Shown: one piece after another, positions 1-9,150 of the stretch
How positions within the stretch are numbered: the stretch's first letter is position 1
How the letters are laid out: the number at the start of each line of letters is the position of its first letter
DNA from: Bacillus solitudinis
GTDB lineage: Bacteria; Bacillota; Bacilli; Bacillales; Bacillaceae_D
NCBI RefSeq assembly: GCF_002797395.1
Contig: NZ_KZ454943.1
Location: 448,724 to 512,723, forward strand
Direction of reading: 5' to 3'
Length of the DNA: 64,000 bases
Translations under genes and position numbers: made by a program
Notes under the pieces: generated by a model
What the model saw: only the letters and a program-made list of their open reading frames with translations
What the model was told of the DNA's origin: nothing
Database searches by the model: none

Positions 1-884
1 GTAGAACCTGGTTCATATTGCATCCAAACAGGTTTATTTTGGTTGTAAATTTCTGGTGGGACCTCTTGAAAATTTTCTGGATTATAGTGTGGACGACTGC
101 TCATTCCAAGGATCTCACCAGTGTTTGGATCCATCGCAATGGCCATTGCTCCATCCGGATTATATGTTGCTTCAGCTATGTCTAATTCACGTTCAATAAT
201 CGTTTGCACTCGACTGTCAACCGTCAGTCGTAAATCTAATCCATTTTCTGGTGCTTGGTATTCATCTGCCAAATTAGGCATCCGATTTCCTTTAGCTGTA
301 GAAAAAAATGACACATAACCCTTCTCTCCTTTTAACTCCTCTTCATAATATAACTCTAAGCCTGTTAAACCTTGGTTATCAATACCTGCGAAACCAAGTA
401 CATGGGATAAATAGCTTCCAAAAGGATAGTGTCTTTTACTATCTTCGGCAATATACACACCTGCTAAACGAAGGGCTCTTACTTCACTAGCCTTTTCTTT
501 TGAGATTTTGCGCCCCTCTGGATTAATACGTACGATTGATTCTCCCTTTGTGATAAACTCATATGCTTTTTTCTGGTCCATGTTTAGGGCCGCAGCTAGC
601 TTCTCTGATGTCTCAACAGGGTCTTGAATCTGTTTTGGGACAACCAATATTGAAGGAGAGCTGACATTCGTAGCAAGTACGATATCATTTCGATCGAGAA
701 TTTCTCCACGTTTCGCTTCAAAGGGTACATCTCGACTCCATGAATCTTCTGCACGGTTTGTCAACCAATCTCCGAGGGCAAATTGGACATAACCAAGACG
801 TAGGGCAATAATCATAAAAATAGCCAGTCCAAAAAACAAGACAAGGACAAGACGTTTTCGAACGGTTACATTAGAAACTCGCAC
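1..884 (-). CDS. spoVD: SpoVD, sporulation-specific penicillin-binding protein (3' part outside window)
   Basis: Class B penicillin-binding protein (transpeptidase) needed for spore cortex peptidoglycan synthesis. The visible N-terminal part (about 294 residues) begins MRVSNVTVRKR, followed by one membrane anchor and the dimerisation domain. The window ends exactly at the start of the transpeptidase motif: the last complete codon is the serine of EPGS(TxK), the expected nucleophile. The start is the second of two adjacent GTG codons, 8 nt after GGAGG; the first GTG is 5 nt away. It lies directly downstream of pbpB in the same direction, as in B. subtilis. The rest of the catalytic domain and any PASTA domain cannot be seen. 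Identification rests on the characteristic N-terminus and gene order. Confidence 0.93.
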   Translation of the reverse strand, partial: MRVSNVTVRKRLVLVLFFGLAIFMIIALRLGYVQFALGDWLTNRAEDSWSRDVPFEAKRGEILDRNDIVLATNVSSPSILVVPKQIQDPVETSEKLAAALNMDQKKAYEFITKGESIVRINPEGRKISKEKASEVRALRLAGVYIAEDSKRHYPFGSYLSHVLGFAGIDNQGLTGLELYYEEELKGEKGYVSFFSTAKGNRMPNLADEYQAPENGLDLRLTVDSRVQTIIERELDIAEATYNPDGAMAIAMDPNTGEILGMSSRPHYNPENFQEVPPEIYNQNKPVWMQYEPGS

Positions 885-945
885 CACATATACCTCCCGC
901 TTTCGTTCAATTCAAGTAACGTCAAATTTGACATGAGCTTGTTTT

Positions 946-973
946 AACGTATGCTTGTACGAAAGCGAATAGA
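946..973 (-). promoter_or_regulatory. Possible sigma-E promoter of spoVD
   Basis: The minus strand reads TCTATT, 14 nt, CATACGTT, about 60 nt before the spoVD start. This resembles the sigma-E pattern (ATATT-like -35, CATACANT -10, about 14 nt spacing) with one mismatch in the -10 box. B. subtilis spoVD is known to be made in the mother cell under sigma-E. The -35 match is only moderate, so this is an inference. Confidence 0.45.
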
Positions 974-999
974 ACATGGTACAAGTTCCAATTTAGTTA

Positions 1000-3180
1000 C
1001 TATTCCCCTATTTGCTCTACTGTTCCCGAGTCCTCTTGTTCCTCTATTTTCTCTGATTGATTTCGGTTATTTGAAAACTCTGCAATCAGATAATCATCTT
1101 TTTGAATAGTGGCTCCTTCTTGAATACTTTGGGTCGTCACAAAACCATTTCCAAATAAGGTCGGATTTAAATTCAACAAATTCGTTAACTTTAGTACATC
1201 CCGATTCGACCAACCAATTATATTCGGCATTTGGTAAGTATTACTTTTGGTTCGTAGCATAACTTTTTCACCTGGTAAAAGACCTTTATTAGGAAAAGGC
1301 TGCTGAGCTTCAATATTTTCTCCGTCTCCGAATACATATACCTCAAGGCCTGCTTTTTCTAATTCTGTCCTTACGTCTGCAACAGAACGATTTACGTAGT
1401 CCATCGTCTTAAAACCAGTCTCCGCTTCTTCGGTCAACTCCTCAATAGAAGGCATAATATTTAAATACTGAAGACTTTGTTTCATAATAGTGTTAAATAT
1501 CATTGCGGTTGGTTCCGAACCTACCTCGTGCTTACTTAACTGCGGTCTCTCAACGGCTACATAAACGACAACTGATGGATCATCCTTTGGAGCCATACCT
1601 AGAAAAGAGAATATATTTTCTCCGTGACCTCGAATATAACCTCTACCCTCTGGATTTCTTACTTGGGCAGTTCCTGTTTTCCCTGCAACCTGAAAGCCCT
1701 CCAAAGCATACGGACGGCCCGTACCTGAGGGATCTGATACAACTCTACCCAATAAATTACGAACCTCAGCTGCTGTTTGAGCTGAAATTGGTTTACCTAC
1801 TTCCTCCGGATCATGTTTCTCAATAACTTCCTTTGTCTCTGAATCTTCAACTCTATCAATAATATAAGGCTTCATCATTGTTCCATTATTGGCAATGGCT
1901 GTTACAGCTTGAATTTGTTGAATTGGAGTTACAGCCGTTGCTTGACCGAAGGCTGTGGCTGCTGCATCATACTTATAACTATTAGCAATCAAACTTGTTG
2001 CCTCATTTGGTAAATCAATTCCTGTTGGTTGATTGAAACCAAATCGGTTTAAGTAGTTATAGAGTTCCTCAGGTCCTAGCTTTTCTAGAGCTATTTTTGA
2101 AAACGCAACATTGGATGACCTTAACAATCCTTCATCATAAGTTATTGGTCCCCAACCTCGCCCTTTGTTGTGATCAGAAACCGTATCAGGACCAATTTTA
2201 TATTGTCCAGACTGATATTCTTCCTGACCATTATATACATCTTCTTCAATTGCCGCTGCTAGAGTAAACATTTTCATTGTTGAACCGGGTTCGAATCGAT
2301 CAGAAATAGCGTAATTCATATAATTCTTAATTTGTTCATAATGATTTGGATTAAAACTAGGACGATTACTCATCGCAAGAATTTGTCCAGTTTTAGGGTC
2401 TGCAACAATCGCAATAATTTTCTCTGGTGAGTACTGATCTTCTACTTTTGTCATAACCTGCTCAAGAGCTGTTTGAATATTGGAATCGAGAGTCAAATAG
2501 ATGTCATGACCATTTATTGCAGGAGTTACATGGCTGTTAGGATTAGGTAAAGGTATTCCTTTTCTATCACTTTGATACTGTATTGTTCCATTTGTTGGAC
2601 GTAACAAATCATCATAACTTTTCTCCAGGCCCATTCTAGCCTTCTCCATATTTCGTTCTGTGTATCCAATGATATGAGATGCGTACGTTTGTTTAGGATA
2701 GTATCGTCTAGGCTCTTGCCGAAAGTAGATTCCATCAAGTTCTAAATTTTTTATCTCTAACATTTTATCGTACGTTAAATTTTTTGCGCTCGCTCCTAAT
2801 TCCACTTGAAACCGATCAGCAGATAGTAAATTCTCAAGAGATGTTACATCCATATCAATGTACGGTGATAACAACTCAGCTGTTTCTCGAGGATTCTTTA
2901 CATATCTTACTTGGTTTTTATCTAGGACAGCATAGACCGTATATGAGTTTAATTCTTGAGCAAGGGCACTACCTTTTCGATCATAAATCGTCCCTCGCTT
3001 TCCTTCAATCACTTGACTTTTTGTCCACTTTTCTTCTGCAATTGTGACTAATTCTTCTCCCCTTACTTCTTTCGATGTTTGAATGTAACCTATTCTGAAG
3101 GTAAGGACTAAAAATAGCAATAAAAACATAACCATTAATATCACAGCTCGTACGTTTGTTGTTGCTCGTTTAATATCCAC
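1000..3180 (-). CDS. pbpB: PBP2B, division-specific transpeptidase
   Basis: Septal peptidoglycan transpeptidase (FtsI-type class B PBP), essential partner of FtsL and DivIB at the division site. 726 residues. One N-terminal membrane segment (about 14-31), dimerisation domain, then the catalytic domain with SxxK at 300-303 (STMK), SSN at 355-357 and KTG at 501-503. Two C-terminal PASTA repeats cover about 590-645 and 648-703, followed by a short polar acidic tail. The start is GTG after a GAGGTGA ribosome-binding site. It follows ftsL by about 60 nt, but an intrinsic terminator sits in that gap, so expression probably depends on read-through. All catalytic motifs are intact. Confidence 0.96.
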   Translation of the reverse strand: MDIKRATTNVRAVILMVMFLLLFLVLTFRIGYIQTSKEVRGEELVTIAEEKWTKSQVIEGKRGTIYDRKGSALAQELNSYTVYAVLDKNQVRYVKNPRETAELLSPYIDMDVTSLENLLSADRFQVELGASAKNLTYDKMLEIKNLELDGIYFRQEPRRYYPKQTYASHIIGYTERNMEKARMGLEKSYDDLLRPTNGTIQYQSDRKGIPLPNPNSHVTPAINGHDIYLTLDSNIQTALEQVMTKVEDQYSPEKIIAIVADPKTGQILAMSNRPSFNPNHYEQIKNYMNYAISDRFEPGSTMKMFTLAAAIEEDVYNGQEEYQSGQYKIGPDTVSDHNKGRGWGPITYDEGLLRSSNVAFSKIALEKLGPEELYNYLNRFGFNQPTGIDLPNEATSLIANSYKYDAAATAFGQATAVTPIQQIQAVTAIANNGTMMKPYIIDRVEDSETKEVIEKHDPEEVGKPISAQTAAEVRNLLGRVVSDPSGTGRPYALEGFQVAGKTGTAQVRNPEGRGYIRGHGENIFSFLGMAPKDDPSVVVYVAVERPQLSKHEVGSEPTAMIFNTIMKQSLQYLNIMPSIEELTEEAETGFKTMDYVNRSVADVRTELEKAGLEVYVFGDGENIEAQQPFPNKGLLPGEKVMLRTKSNTYQMPNIIGWSNRDVLKLTNLLNLNPTLFGNGFVTTQSIQEGATIQKDDYLIAEFSNNRNQSEKIEEQEDSGTVEQIGE

Positions 3181-3213
3181 TCTTTCACCTCAATTTCCCT
3201 AATAATTATTCTG

Positions 3214-3248
3214 AAAAAAAACTAGTTCAATGTTGATGAACTAGTTTT
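3214..3248 (-). terminator. Intrinsic terminator between ftsL and pbpB
   Basis: A perfect 12-bp stem (AAAACTAGTTCA / TGAACTAGTTTT, 7-nt loop) followed on the minus strand by a run of eight T. It overlaps the last codons of ftsL and ends about 34 nt before the pbpB start, leaving no room for a separate downstream promoter. Confidence 0.8.
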
Positions 3249-3603
3249 GGACGACTTTCACTTGGTTATCATTAAGAGACATGCCCGACTTCTCAGCAAG
3301 CTCTAAAATACGATCTGGCGCACTTAATTCAACAACTTGAAGAGATAGTCCTTCATTAACCTGAGTCTGTTCTTTGATGGACGATTCCAGTACATACGCT
3401 TCTCGATTTAAGCTATAAATCGTCGCATAATTATGTATAATAAAACCGACTACGAGAAACATCGTTAATACCATTGAAGCAATAATCAGTTTCTCTCCCT
3501 TTGTGATTCTAGCTTTTTCAACTCTAAGCTGTTTTCTTTTGTTAATCTTTTGTTGTTCTTGATGCTCTTGTTGCTGTTGTAAATTCCTTGCTACCATACT
3601 CAT
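3241..3603 (-). CDS. ftsL: FtsL, cell division protein
   Basis: Small bitopic division protein that joins the DivIC/DivIB/PBP2B complex at the septum. 120 residues: a basic Gln/Lys-rich cytoplasmic tail (1-37), a single membrane helix (about 39-60) and an extracellular coiled-coil segment rich in Glu, Gln and Leu (about 70-112). This is the standard FtsL layout. The start ATG lies 8 nt after AGGAGG. It sits between rsmH and pbpB, the normal dcw-cluster position. Sequence conservation in this family is low, so the call depends on topology and context. The last codons form one arm of a terminator hairpin. Confidence 0.92.
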   Translation of the reverse strand: MSMVARNLQQQQEHQEQQKINKRKQLRVEKARITKGEKLIIASMVLTMFLVVGFIIHNYATIYSLNREAYVLESSIKEQTQVNEGLSLQVVELSAPDRILELAEKSGMSLNDNQVKVVQN

Positions 3604-3615
3604 AGTGTAAACCTC

Positions 3616-4548
3616 CTATCTTTTTTCAGCTATTCTAAGTTTCGCTGATCGTGAACGATTATTTCCCTCTAATTCTTCATTCGATGGAACTATTGGCTTT
3701 CTAGTGATTAATTTTAAAATGGTTTCATACCCTTCAGGAATTACCGGAAATCCCGGTGGCAAATCAGGGCCTTTACTATGCTCTTTAAAAATTTCCTTGC
3801 ACAATCTATCTTCCAAAGAATGAAACGTGATAACACAAATGCGACCATTCTGATTAGTTAAATCTATGGCTGACTCAAGCGCTTCTTCAAATGCCCCAAG
3901 TTCATCATTTACAGCAATTCGAATAGCTTGAAACGTTCGTTTTGCAGGATGGCCTCCTGTTCTTCTTGCCGGTGCAGGAATCGCATCTTTAATAATGTCG
4001 ACAAGTTCCCCAGTTGTCTCAATTGGTTTCTTTTCTCGAAAGGCTTCAATCTTTCTAGCGATTTGCTTTGCAAATTTTTCTTCCCCATACCGAGAAATTA
4101 TCCTGACCAATTGATGGAATTCCCATTCATTTACAACATGGTACGCAGATAATGAAGAGGTTTGATCCATCCTCATGTCTAGGGGTGCATCTTGATGATA
4201 GCTGAAACCTCTTTCTGCTTCATCTAATTGAGGCGAGGACACACCTAAATCAAAAAGAATTCCGTCAACGCCATCAATTCCACGATTTATTAATTCTTGT
4301 TTCACAAATCGGAAATTGCTACGAATAAGGGTAAATTTCCCTTCATACGGTGCTAGTTTTTCTCTAGCATAGTCAAGTGCCTTGTCATCCTGGTCAAAGG
4401 CAAAGAGATGACCCTTCTCTCCAAGTTGTTGAAGAATGAGCGCAGAATGCCCTGCCCCGCCTAATGTACAGTCTACGTAAACACCGTCTGGACGAATATT
4501 TAAACCTTCTACCGATTCTTCTCTTAAAACAGTTATATGAGTGAACAA
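3616..4548 (-). CDS. rsmH: RsmH (MraW), 16S rRNA m4C1402 methyltransferase
   Basis: SAM-dependent methyltransferase that N4-methylates C1402 of 16S rRNA. The SAM-binding motif [10 protein letters not shown] is near the N-terminus, and [19 protein letters not shown] and FHSLEDR are family signatures. The open frame extends 36 codons further upstream, but the chosen TTG (LFTHITVL, matching the family N-terminus) follows a strong AAAGGAGAGGTGATAG site and gives 310 residues, the usual length of about 311. Second gene of the mraZ cluster, 12 nt before ftsL. Confidence 0.95.
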   Translation of the reverse strand: MFTHITVLREESVEGLNIRPDGVYVDCTLGGAGHSALILQQLGEKGHLFAFDQDDKALDYAREKLAPYEGKFTLIRSNFRFVKQELINRGIDGVDGILFDLGVSSPQLDEAERGFSYHQDAPLDMRMDQTSSLSAYHVVNEWEFHQLVRIISRYGEEKFAKQIARKIEAFREKKPIETTGELVDIIKDAIPAPARRTGGHPAKRTFQAIRIAVNDELGAFEEALESAIDLTNQNGRICVITFHSLEDRLCKEIFKEHSKGPDLPPGFPVIPEGYETILKLITRKPIVPSNEELEGNNRSRSAKLRIAEKR

Positions 4549-4694
4549 ACTATCACCTCTCCTTTTAACGCTCTCACATGTCGCGGAAGGCTTGTTCATC
4601 CTTCTATGTATGCCAAAGTTAAAAATGTATTTCGACTTTAATAAGTAATCATTCATTCATTGTTCAAGATGCTTTATTCACTAGTCCGGGTTTT

Positions 4695-5126
4695 CTATAA
4701 ATCAAAATCAACGATATTTTCAGCGATTTCACTGAATGATTCCTCTGCATTCGAGAAATACTCTTCCCAGATTGATTTACTCCAGACTTCTACTCGGTTG
4801 GAAACACCGATGACAACACATTCTTTTTCAAGATGCGCATACTCGCGAAGAGGTGAGGCAATATTTACTCTCCCCTGTTTATCGAGCTCGCATTCAGTCG
4901 CTCCAGAAAAGAAAAATCTTGTAAAAGCCCTTGCATCCTTTTTCGTGAAAGGAAGGGTTTTTAATTTTTCCTCTAACTTTTTCCATTCTTCGAGTGGGTA
5001 AGCAAATAAACATCGATCTAATCCACGGGTCACAACAAACGTTGCCCCAAGCTCATCACGAAATTTCGCTGGAACAATCATACGTCCTTTTTCATCAACG
5101 TTATGACGATATTCTCCCATGAACAT
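4695..5126 (-). CDS. mraZ: MraZ, transcriptional regulator of the division cluster
   Basis: AbrB-like DNA-binding protein that usually represses its own dcw operon. 143 residues with two SpoVT/AbrB-type halves: [23 protein letters not shown] at the start (repeat 1) and [16 protein letters not shown] near residue 83 (repeat 2), each containing the DxxGR core. First gene of the minus-strand cluster mraZ-rsmH-ftsL-pbpB-spoVD. Three GTGG repeats at 10-bp spacing just upstream are a likely autoregulatory operator. Between this gene and rsmH lie about 145 nt without a gene. Confidence 0.96.
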   Translation of the reverse strand: MFMGEYRHNVDEKGRMIVPAKFRDELGATFVVTRGLDRCLFAYPLEEWKKLEEKLKTLPFTKKDARAFTRFFFSGATECELDKQGRVNIASPLREYAHLEKECVVIGVSNRVEVWSKSIWEEYFSNAEESFSEIAENIVDFDL

Positions 5127-5165
5127 CGAAAAGCCATCCCCCTCCCACTTATTACACTTAAGTTA

Positions 5166-5189
5166 CCACATCCCCCCACTTTTCACCAC
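5166..5189 (-). promoter_or_regulatory. MraZ-type operator: three GTGG repeats at 10-bp period
   Basis: On the minus strand GTGG occurs three times with starts exactly 10 bp apart (GTGGTG, GTGGGG, GTGGTA, each separated by 4 nt), 40-65 nt before the mraZ start. MraZ proteins are known to bind tandem GTGG-type direct repeats with about one helical turn spacing upstream of mraZ. The match is seen in the sequence; its function is inferred. Confidence 0.65.
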
Positions 5190-5210
5190 CATTATTTTAA
5201 TTTTACACAA

Positions 5211-5246
5211 AAATAAAAAACCCTGCTTAGTAGCAAGGGTTTTTGT
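5211..5246 (-). terminator. Terminator of bshC
   Basis: Minus-strand hairpin with arms AACCCTTGC and GC-AGGGTT-type pairing around a TACTAA loop, followed by TTTTTTATTTTT. It lies 35 nt after the bshC stop and just before the mraZ promoter region. Confidence 0.8.
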
Positions 5247-5280
5247 TCCTTTTCTTCCGACATCGATTTCATCCATGAAT

Positions 5281-6900
5281 TTACAAAATGATGACTTTAT
5301 GTCGTCCGTTTAATTCAAAGTTCATTTCCATAATTCGACTAAGTCCCTTCTCACCAATCAAATTCAAAAGCAATATTGGATGAGCAACTCTTTCTTGAAG
5401 TCGATTTAAAGGGAATAGACAATGATTGGCCTCGTCAAATTTTGATAGAACCAGAGCATGCCTCTCTTCCACGAAATGATTCATTTTTTTTTCTAAAAAC
5501 GTTAATTGGTGCTCAATTTTTTCATAGTTTTTTTTACTTAACTTATACAAGGTCTCATCCATTTTCATAGCCAACTCTTGTATTGAACGATGAGACTGTT
5601 GGAATTCTGTCTTCACTCGTTCGATTTCATCATTGATTGGGTACTCATTTATGTCTGAGAGCCACGTTTCTTTTAATTGCTCACCTTGACCTTTAAGAAA
5701 CTGTTCACAGGTGAAGTCAAACTGCTCTACCCATTTATCTATATGCCTTGGAATATAGGTCATTTGTAAGCGAGGAATAACCAAAGGCATCTTATGGTTG
5801 AATGAATGAAATACAGGTTTTAATGTCGCCCAATAAGCTAATTCTCCTGGTCCAGTAATAAAACCAAGCACAGGTAACAATTTTTCTTGCATAATTGGGC
5901 GAGAAACGACATTATTACTAAGCTTTTCCGGGGAATTAGATGCGATCCCAAGCAAATCTCCCTTCAAATATTGAATCTCAGTACCTTTTACTTTAAAAAC
6001 ATCCGAGGAAAAATCTAAACGCTTTCTCTCCTCGTTTACTTGAATAAATAAGTGAGCATTTTCTTCTTCGGTTTCAATCGGTGTCCCATATCCTAAAGAC
6101 TGGTATTTACGCAAACCTTCAATGTGACCAGATTGGACAGCCTCAATATCTCGAATTATTTCCTTAAAGTATTCAGATTCAATTCGACGTAAGTTTGGAT
6201 GATTGGAATCCAGTAAAATAAGTCCTTGCTCTTTAAACAACCAGTGCATCATTTGAGAGAAAAAATCAATATAAGTCGTGGAACATTCCGCAAAAGAACG
6301 AATGGTTTCCGTTAAACTTCTCGTATATGTTGTTTCCGGTAGCGTCCGAAAAAGATCATCTATCCATTTCACTAAAAAATCCTTCGAAAGATTTATCTCG
6401 GAGGCAGCCTGAGCTCCTTGTTCTTTTTGTTTGAGAACATGTTTAGTCCAACGGTTGTTTTTATGAGCATATACATAGCGAATCTCTTCTAAATCATGAT
6501 CCTCACCAGCAATCCAAAAAACAGGAACAATAGGGGTAGATAACCGTGTTTCTTGCTGTTTCGCCAAAACAATAACTGAAATTGCTTTATATATCGTAAA
6601 AAGCGGTCCAGTTAATAAACCGGCTTGCTGTCCTCCCACAATTGTCATTGTATTAGAATCACGTAATTTATGTATATTTTCGACTACTTTATCCCTATAT
6701 GGAAGATGCCGATGCGTGGAAAGAAGGTGTTCAACTAGTTCTTCACGCTTAAACGTCCTATTTTTTAATTCCTCTGCCCTTTGTTCATAGCTTGTCGGTT
6801 CATGTAGTGAATAGTCAAACAATTGACTAACATTCTTATTACCTTCTATATAATCCGTAACGATATTCGAATGTGATAAGTCTATTTCTCGCACTTCCAT
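5281..6900 (-). CDS. bshC: BshC, bacillithiol cysteine-adding enzyme
   Basis: Adds cysteine to GlcN-malate in the last step of bacillithiol synthesis, the main low-molecular-weight thiol of Bacillus. 539 residues, the expected length. N-terminal MEVREIDL, a nucleotide-binding-like region with TIVGGQQAGLLTGP and WIAGEDHDLEEI (about 89-140), and a long C-terminal coiled-coil region (about 430-500) are family features. Homologue of B. subtilis YllA and in the same place, upstream of mraZ. It has its own terminator. Start ATG is preceded only by a weak ribosome-binding site. Confidence 0.93.
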   Translation of the reverse strand: MEVREIDLSHSNIVTDYIEGNKNVSQLFDYSLHEPTSYEQRAEELKNRTFKREELVEHLLSTHRHLPYRDKVVENIHKLRDSNTMTIVGGQQAGLLTGPLFTIYKAISVIVLAKQQETRLSTPIVPVFWIAGEDHDLEEIRYVYAHKNNRWTKHVLKQKEQGAQAASEINLSKDFLVKWIDDLFRTLPETTYTRSLTETIRSFAECSTTYIDFFSQMMHWLFKEQGLILLDSNHPNLRRIESEYFKEIIRDIEAVQSGHIEGLRKYQSLGYGTPIETEEENAHLFIQVNEERKRLDFSSDVFKVKGTEIQYLKGDLLGIASNSPEKLSNNVVSRPIMQEKLLPVLGFITGPGELAYWATLKPVFHSFNHKMPLVIPRLQMTYIPRHIDKWVEQFDFTCEQFLKGQGEQLKETWLSDINEYPINDEIERVKTEFQQSHRSIQELAMKMDETLYKLSKKNYEKIEHQLTFLEKKMNHFVEERHALVLSKFDEANHCLFPLNRLQERVAHPILLLNLIGEKGLSRIMEMNFELNGRHKVIIL

Positions 6901-7050
6901 TGAAATTGACGTCCCTTCATATTTAAAAATTCACCTCTATCATAGCAAAGACTCTTCTTCTACACCAATATTTAGAACTTCCTCAAAGAAAAAGTAAGTT
7001 AACAATGAGGATTATTCATGCAGATGTGTAGTCGATCTTCAATGAATAGT

Positions 7051-7434
7051 TTATGGTTTGAAAATTCTTAAAAAAAGGCCAAAACCACTTAAAACAATGT
7101 ATAGGGAAAAGAACACAATAAAATTAAAGCGCCAAATGCCCCTCAATAGTTTCCCCGTATAAATATCTTCAGCTACTTTCCAATGAATAACTGTAAAAAT
7201 AAATGCGATTAAAAAAAAGAGCATTAGTATCATCCAAAAGAAAGATTGACCTGAAAGCTCAAGTAGGATGAAATACACTGAGGCCATGAAAAGAACACAG
7301 GAGCAATCAGCTGCAAAACGAATTGACCGTTGCTTATTTTTCGTCAGTTTGACCGTAACAATATAAAAGAAATACCATGCCAATATTGGTACCGTTATCA
7401 GTGTTGCTAGAAACCAAGCAAAAGCATTTGACAC
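7051..7434 (-). CDS. DUF3397 integral membrane protein
   Basis: 127 residues with four predicted membrane segments (about 4-27, 40-63, 66-88, 103-125) linked by short basic loops (KLTKNKQR). It resembles the DUF3397 family of Bacillales, which has no established role. It follows the PanE-like gene by 16 nt and is followed by bshC after about 150 nt, so it is probably cotranscribed with the reductase. No catalytic motif is visible. Confidence 0.75.
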   Translation of the reverse strand: MSNAFAWFLATLITVPILAWYFFYIVTVKLTKNKQRSIRFAADCSCVLFMASVYFILLELSGQSFFWMILMLFFLIAFIFTVIHWKVAEDIYTGKLLRGIWRFNFIVFFSLYIVLSGFGLFLRIFKP

Positions 7435-7450
7435 ATAACATGCCTCCTTT

Positions 7451-8347
7451 CTATTTTTCTAAACCTTTGATTGATAAGAACAGAAAGAATAATAGCGGTG
7501 CATCTACTGAGCGTAATGATGCTTGTTCTAATAAATATCCAACAATGCTATTAATTTCTGTTCGACGGCGATTATCTAAATCCTTCAACATAGAAGAACG
7601 ATTCTTTGCAGTACGTTCACAAATTTCACAAACATATACCCACAACGACTCTTCATCCTGACGCTCAAGAATACGAACAATTTCATTAAATACTTGTCGT
7701 AGCAATTGCCTGTGATCTTGATTTTCGATTAACTCGCCGTTTTCAACATTTAATAACGCCGTGAGTGGATTAATACAGGCATTCACAATTAATTTGTCTT
7801 CAAGCATCGCCTTCCAATCTTTCTGGGACTCAATAACAAAAGAAGTACTAGAAAGTTGACCCATCAACTGAGACAAAACCCCATTACTTTTCTTTACAAA
7901 AGCCCAACGAATTCTTCCGACTCCCGTATGGCGGACAGACCGTTCATCTTGTCTCATAGTTCCATGTTCTACTACGGCGACCCCAACTTCTGACATTTGC
8001 ACATTCCTGACTGATTCCAAATGGCCCATACCATTTTGTACAAAAAGAATTGAAGTAGCGTCACATTGAATTATTTTTAACATGTCAACTACACCATTTA
8101 CCTCAAATGACTTTACTGAACAAATTATAATATCCTCCATTAGATGAATGTCTTTATTAAATTGTTTTACTTGTATAGGGAAACACTCTTCTTTTTCGGT
8201 AGAAGAGATAAACAAAAGCCCTCGTTTCTTTATTTCATTCATTTGCTCGCTGCGTCTAGTATAAACCGTGACATTAAAACCTGCTTTATACAAATAAGAG
8301 GAAATAAGTAACCCTACGGAGCCCCCTCCAATAACAGCAACTTTCAT
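7451..8347 (-). CDS. panE: Ketopantoate reductase-like NADPH-dependent oxidoreductase (YlbQ/PanE family)
   Basis: Family members reduce 2-dehydropantoate to pantoate with NADPH for coenzyme A synthesis. The chosen start MKVAVIGGGSVGLL opens directly with the Rossmann GGGSVG motif; the open frame runs 14 codons further without a good ribosome-binding site, while GGAG lies 11 nt before this ATG. VQNGMGHLE and KLIVNACINPLTALL are the conserved mid-region motifs around the catalytic lysine. Same position as ylbQ of B. subtilis. Several paralogues exist in Bacillus, so the true substrate is not certain. Forms an operon with the DUF3397 gene. Confidence 0.82.
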   Translation of the reverse strand: MKVAVIGGGSVGLLISSYLYKAGFNVTVYTRRSEQMNEIKKRGLLFISSTEKEECFPIQVKQFNKDIHLMEDIIICSVKSFEVNGVVDMLKIIQCDATSILFVQNGMGHLESVRNVQMSEVGVAVVEHGTMRQDERSVRHTGVGRIRWAFVKKSNGVLSQLMGQLSSTSFVIESQKDWKAMLEDKLIVNACINPLTALLNVENGELIENQDHRQLLRQVFNEIVRILERQDEESLWVYVCEICERTAKNRSSMLKDLDNRRRTEINSIVGYLLEQASLRSVDAPLLFFLFLSIKGLEK

Positions 8348-8528
8348 TACTTTAACAACTCCTGCCATAATCTTTTCAAATTGTAACATAAATTTTCTGC
8401 AAATTAGTGTAGAGAGTTCTGATTATTGCAGATAAATGAAGAAAAAAATTTTTTGATACTACTTTTTATTTATTTTGTAGTAAACTAGAGGGTAGATATT
8501 AGACTTTTATCATTAGGAGGTCACATTC

Positions 8529-9044
8529 TTGAATACGTTAGAAGTTAAACGATTGCTGGTTAATTACAAAACATTAGAAGAGTTTAAAAGTTTTCGTGAA
8601 TATGGTGCTGCCGAACTATCAATGAAAGATGACTTAAATGCTAATATTATTGAAGATGATAGTGAATCTCCATTTTATGGGATTTATTTCGGTAAAAAAT
8701 TAGTAGCACGCATGAGTTTATACCGAATTGATGGGAAGTACGACCGTTATTTTGACCCACCACAAGATTATTTAGAATTATGGAAACTTGAAGTCTTAGA
8801 ACCCTATCGTTCAAAAGGATACGGTCAAGCACTAGTAGATTTTGCCAAAAGCTTTGAATTACCTATTAAAACAAATGGACGCCAAGGATCAGGAGATTTC
8901 TGGGTCAAACAAGGCTTTGAAGCCGTGACATATCATTCATCACGTGACCGTGGAGAAAACCCATTTGTTTGGTACCCTGAGGGTGTAAAAGAGCAATATG
9001 TGGAAGAAGATAAACAATCTTTAGAGTCAAGTGATAAACTTTAA
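8529..9044 (+). CDS. ylbP: GNAT-family N-acetyltransferase (YlbP type)
   Basis: 171 residues. A GNAT fold is suggested by the beta-strand KLVARMSLYRI, then LEVLEPYRSKGYGQALVDFAKS (about 88-110), which carries the acetyl-CoA binding motif Q/RxxGxG/A as YRSKGYGQ. The natural substrate is unknown. The start is TTG, 8 nt after AGGAGGT. It lies opposite to its neighbours, converging with rsfA at a shared terminator. Homologues stand at this place in B. subtilis and relatives. The C-terminal tail is acidic and polar. Confidence 0.85.
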   Translation: MNTLEVKRLLVNYKTLEEFKSFREYGAAELSMKDDLNANIIEDDSESPFYGIYFGKKLVARMSLYRIDGKYDRYFDPPQDYLELWKLEVLEPYRSKGYGQALVDFAKSFELPIKTNGRQGSGDFWVKQGFEAVTYHSSRDRGENPFVWYPEGVKEQYVEEDKQSLESSDKL

Positions 9045-9100
9045 AAAGAACTGACACTCTTTGTATATGATTTTTTCAGTAAGTGTACCCTGAACTATCA

Positions 9101-9143
9101 AAAAAAAAAAAAAAAAAACAAAGCGATTAATAGTTCGCTTTGT
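9101..9143. terminator. Bidirectional terminator between ylbP and rsfA
   Basis: Hairpin CAAAGCGA / TCGCTTTG with an 8-nt loop, preceded by an uninterrupted run of 18 A and followed by nine or more T, so it can end transcription from both sides. The 18-base A run may vary in length or be miscalled. Confidence 0.85.
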
Positions 9144-9150
9144 TTTTTTT

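Noticed and set aside
4549-4656. 36-codon N-terminal extension of rsmH
   Set aside because: The TTG at 4548 has a strong ribosome-binding site and gives the standard length; the extension has no family similarity.
9101-9118. Run of 18 A as a phase-variation tract
   Set aside because: It lies outside coding sequence as the tail of a bidirectional terminator; no gene switching is likely.
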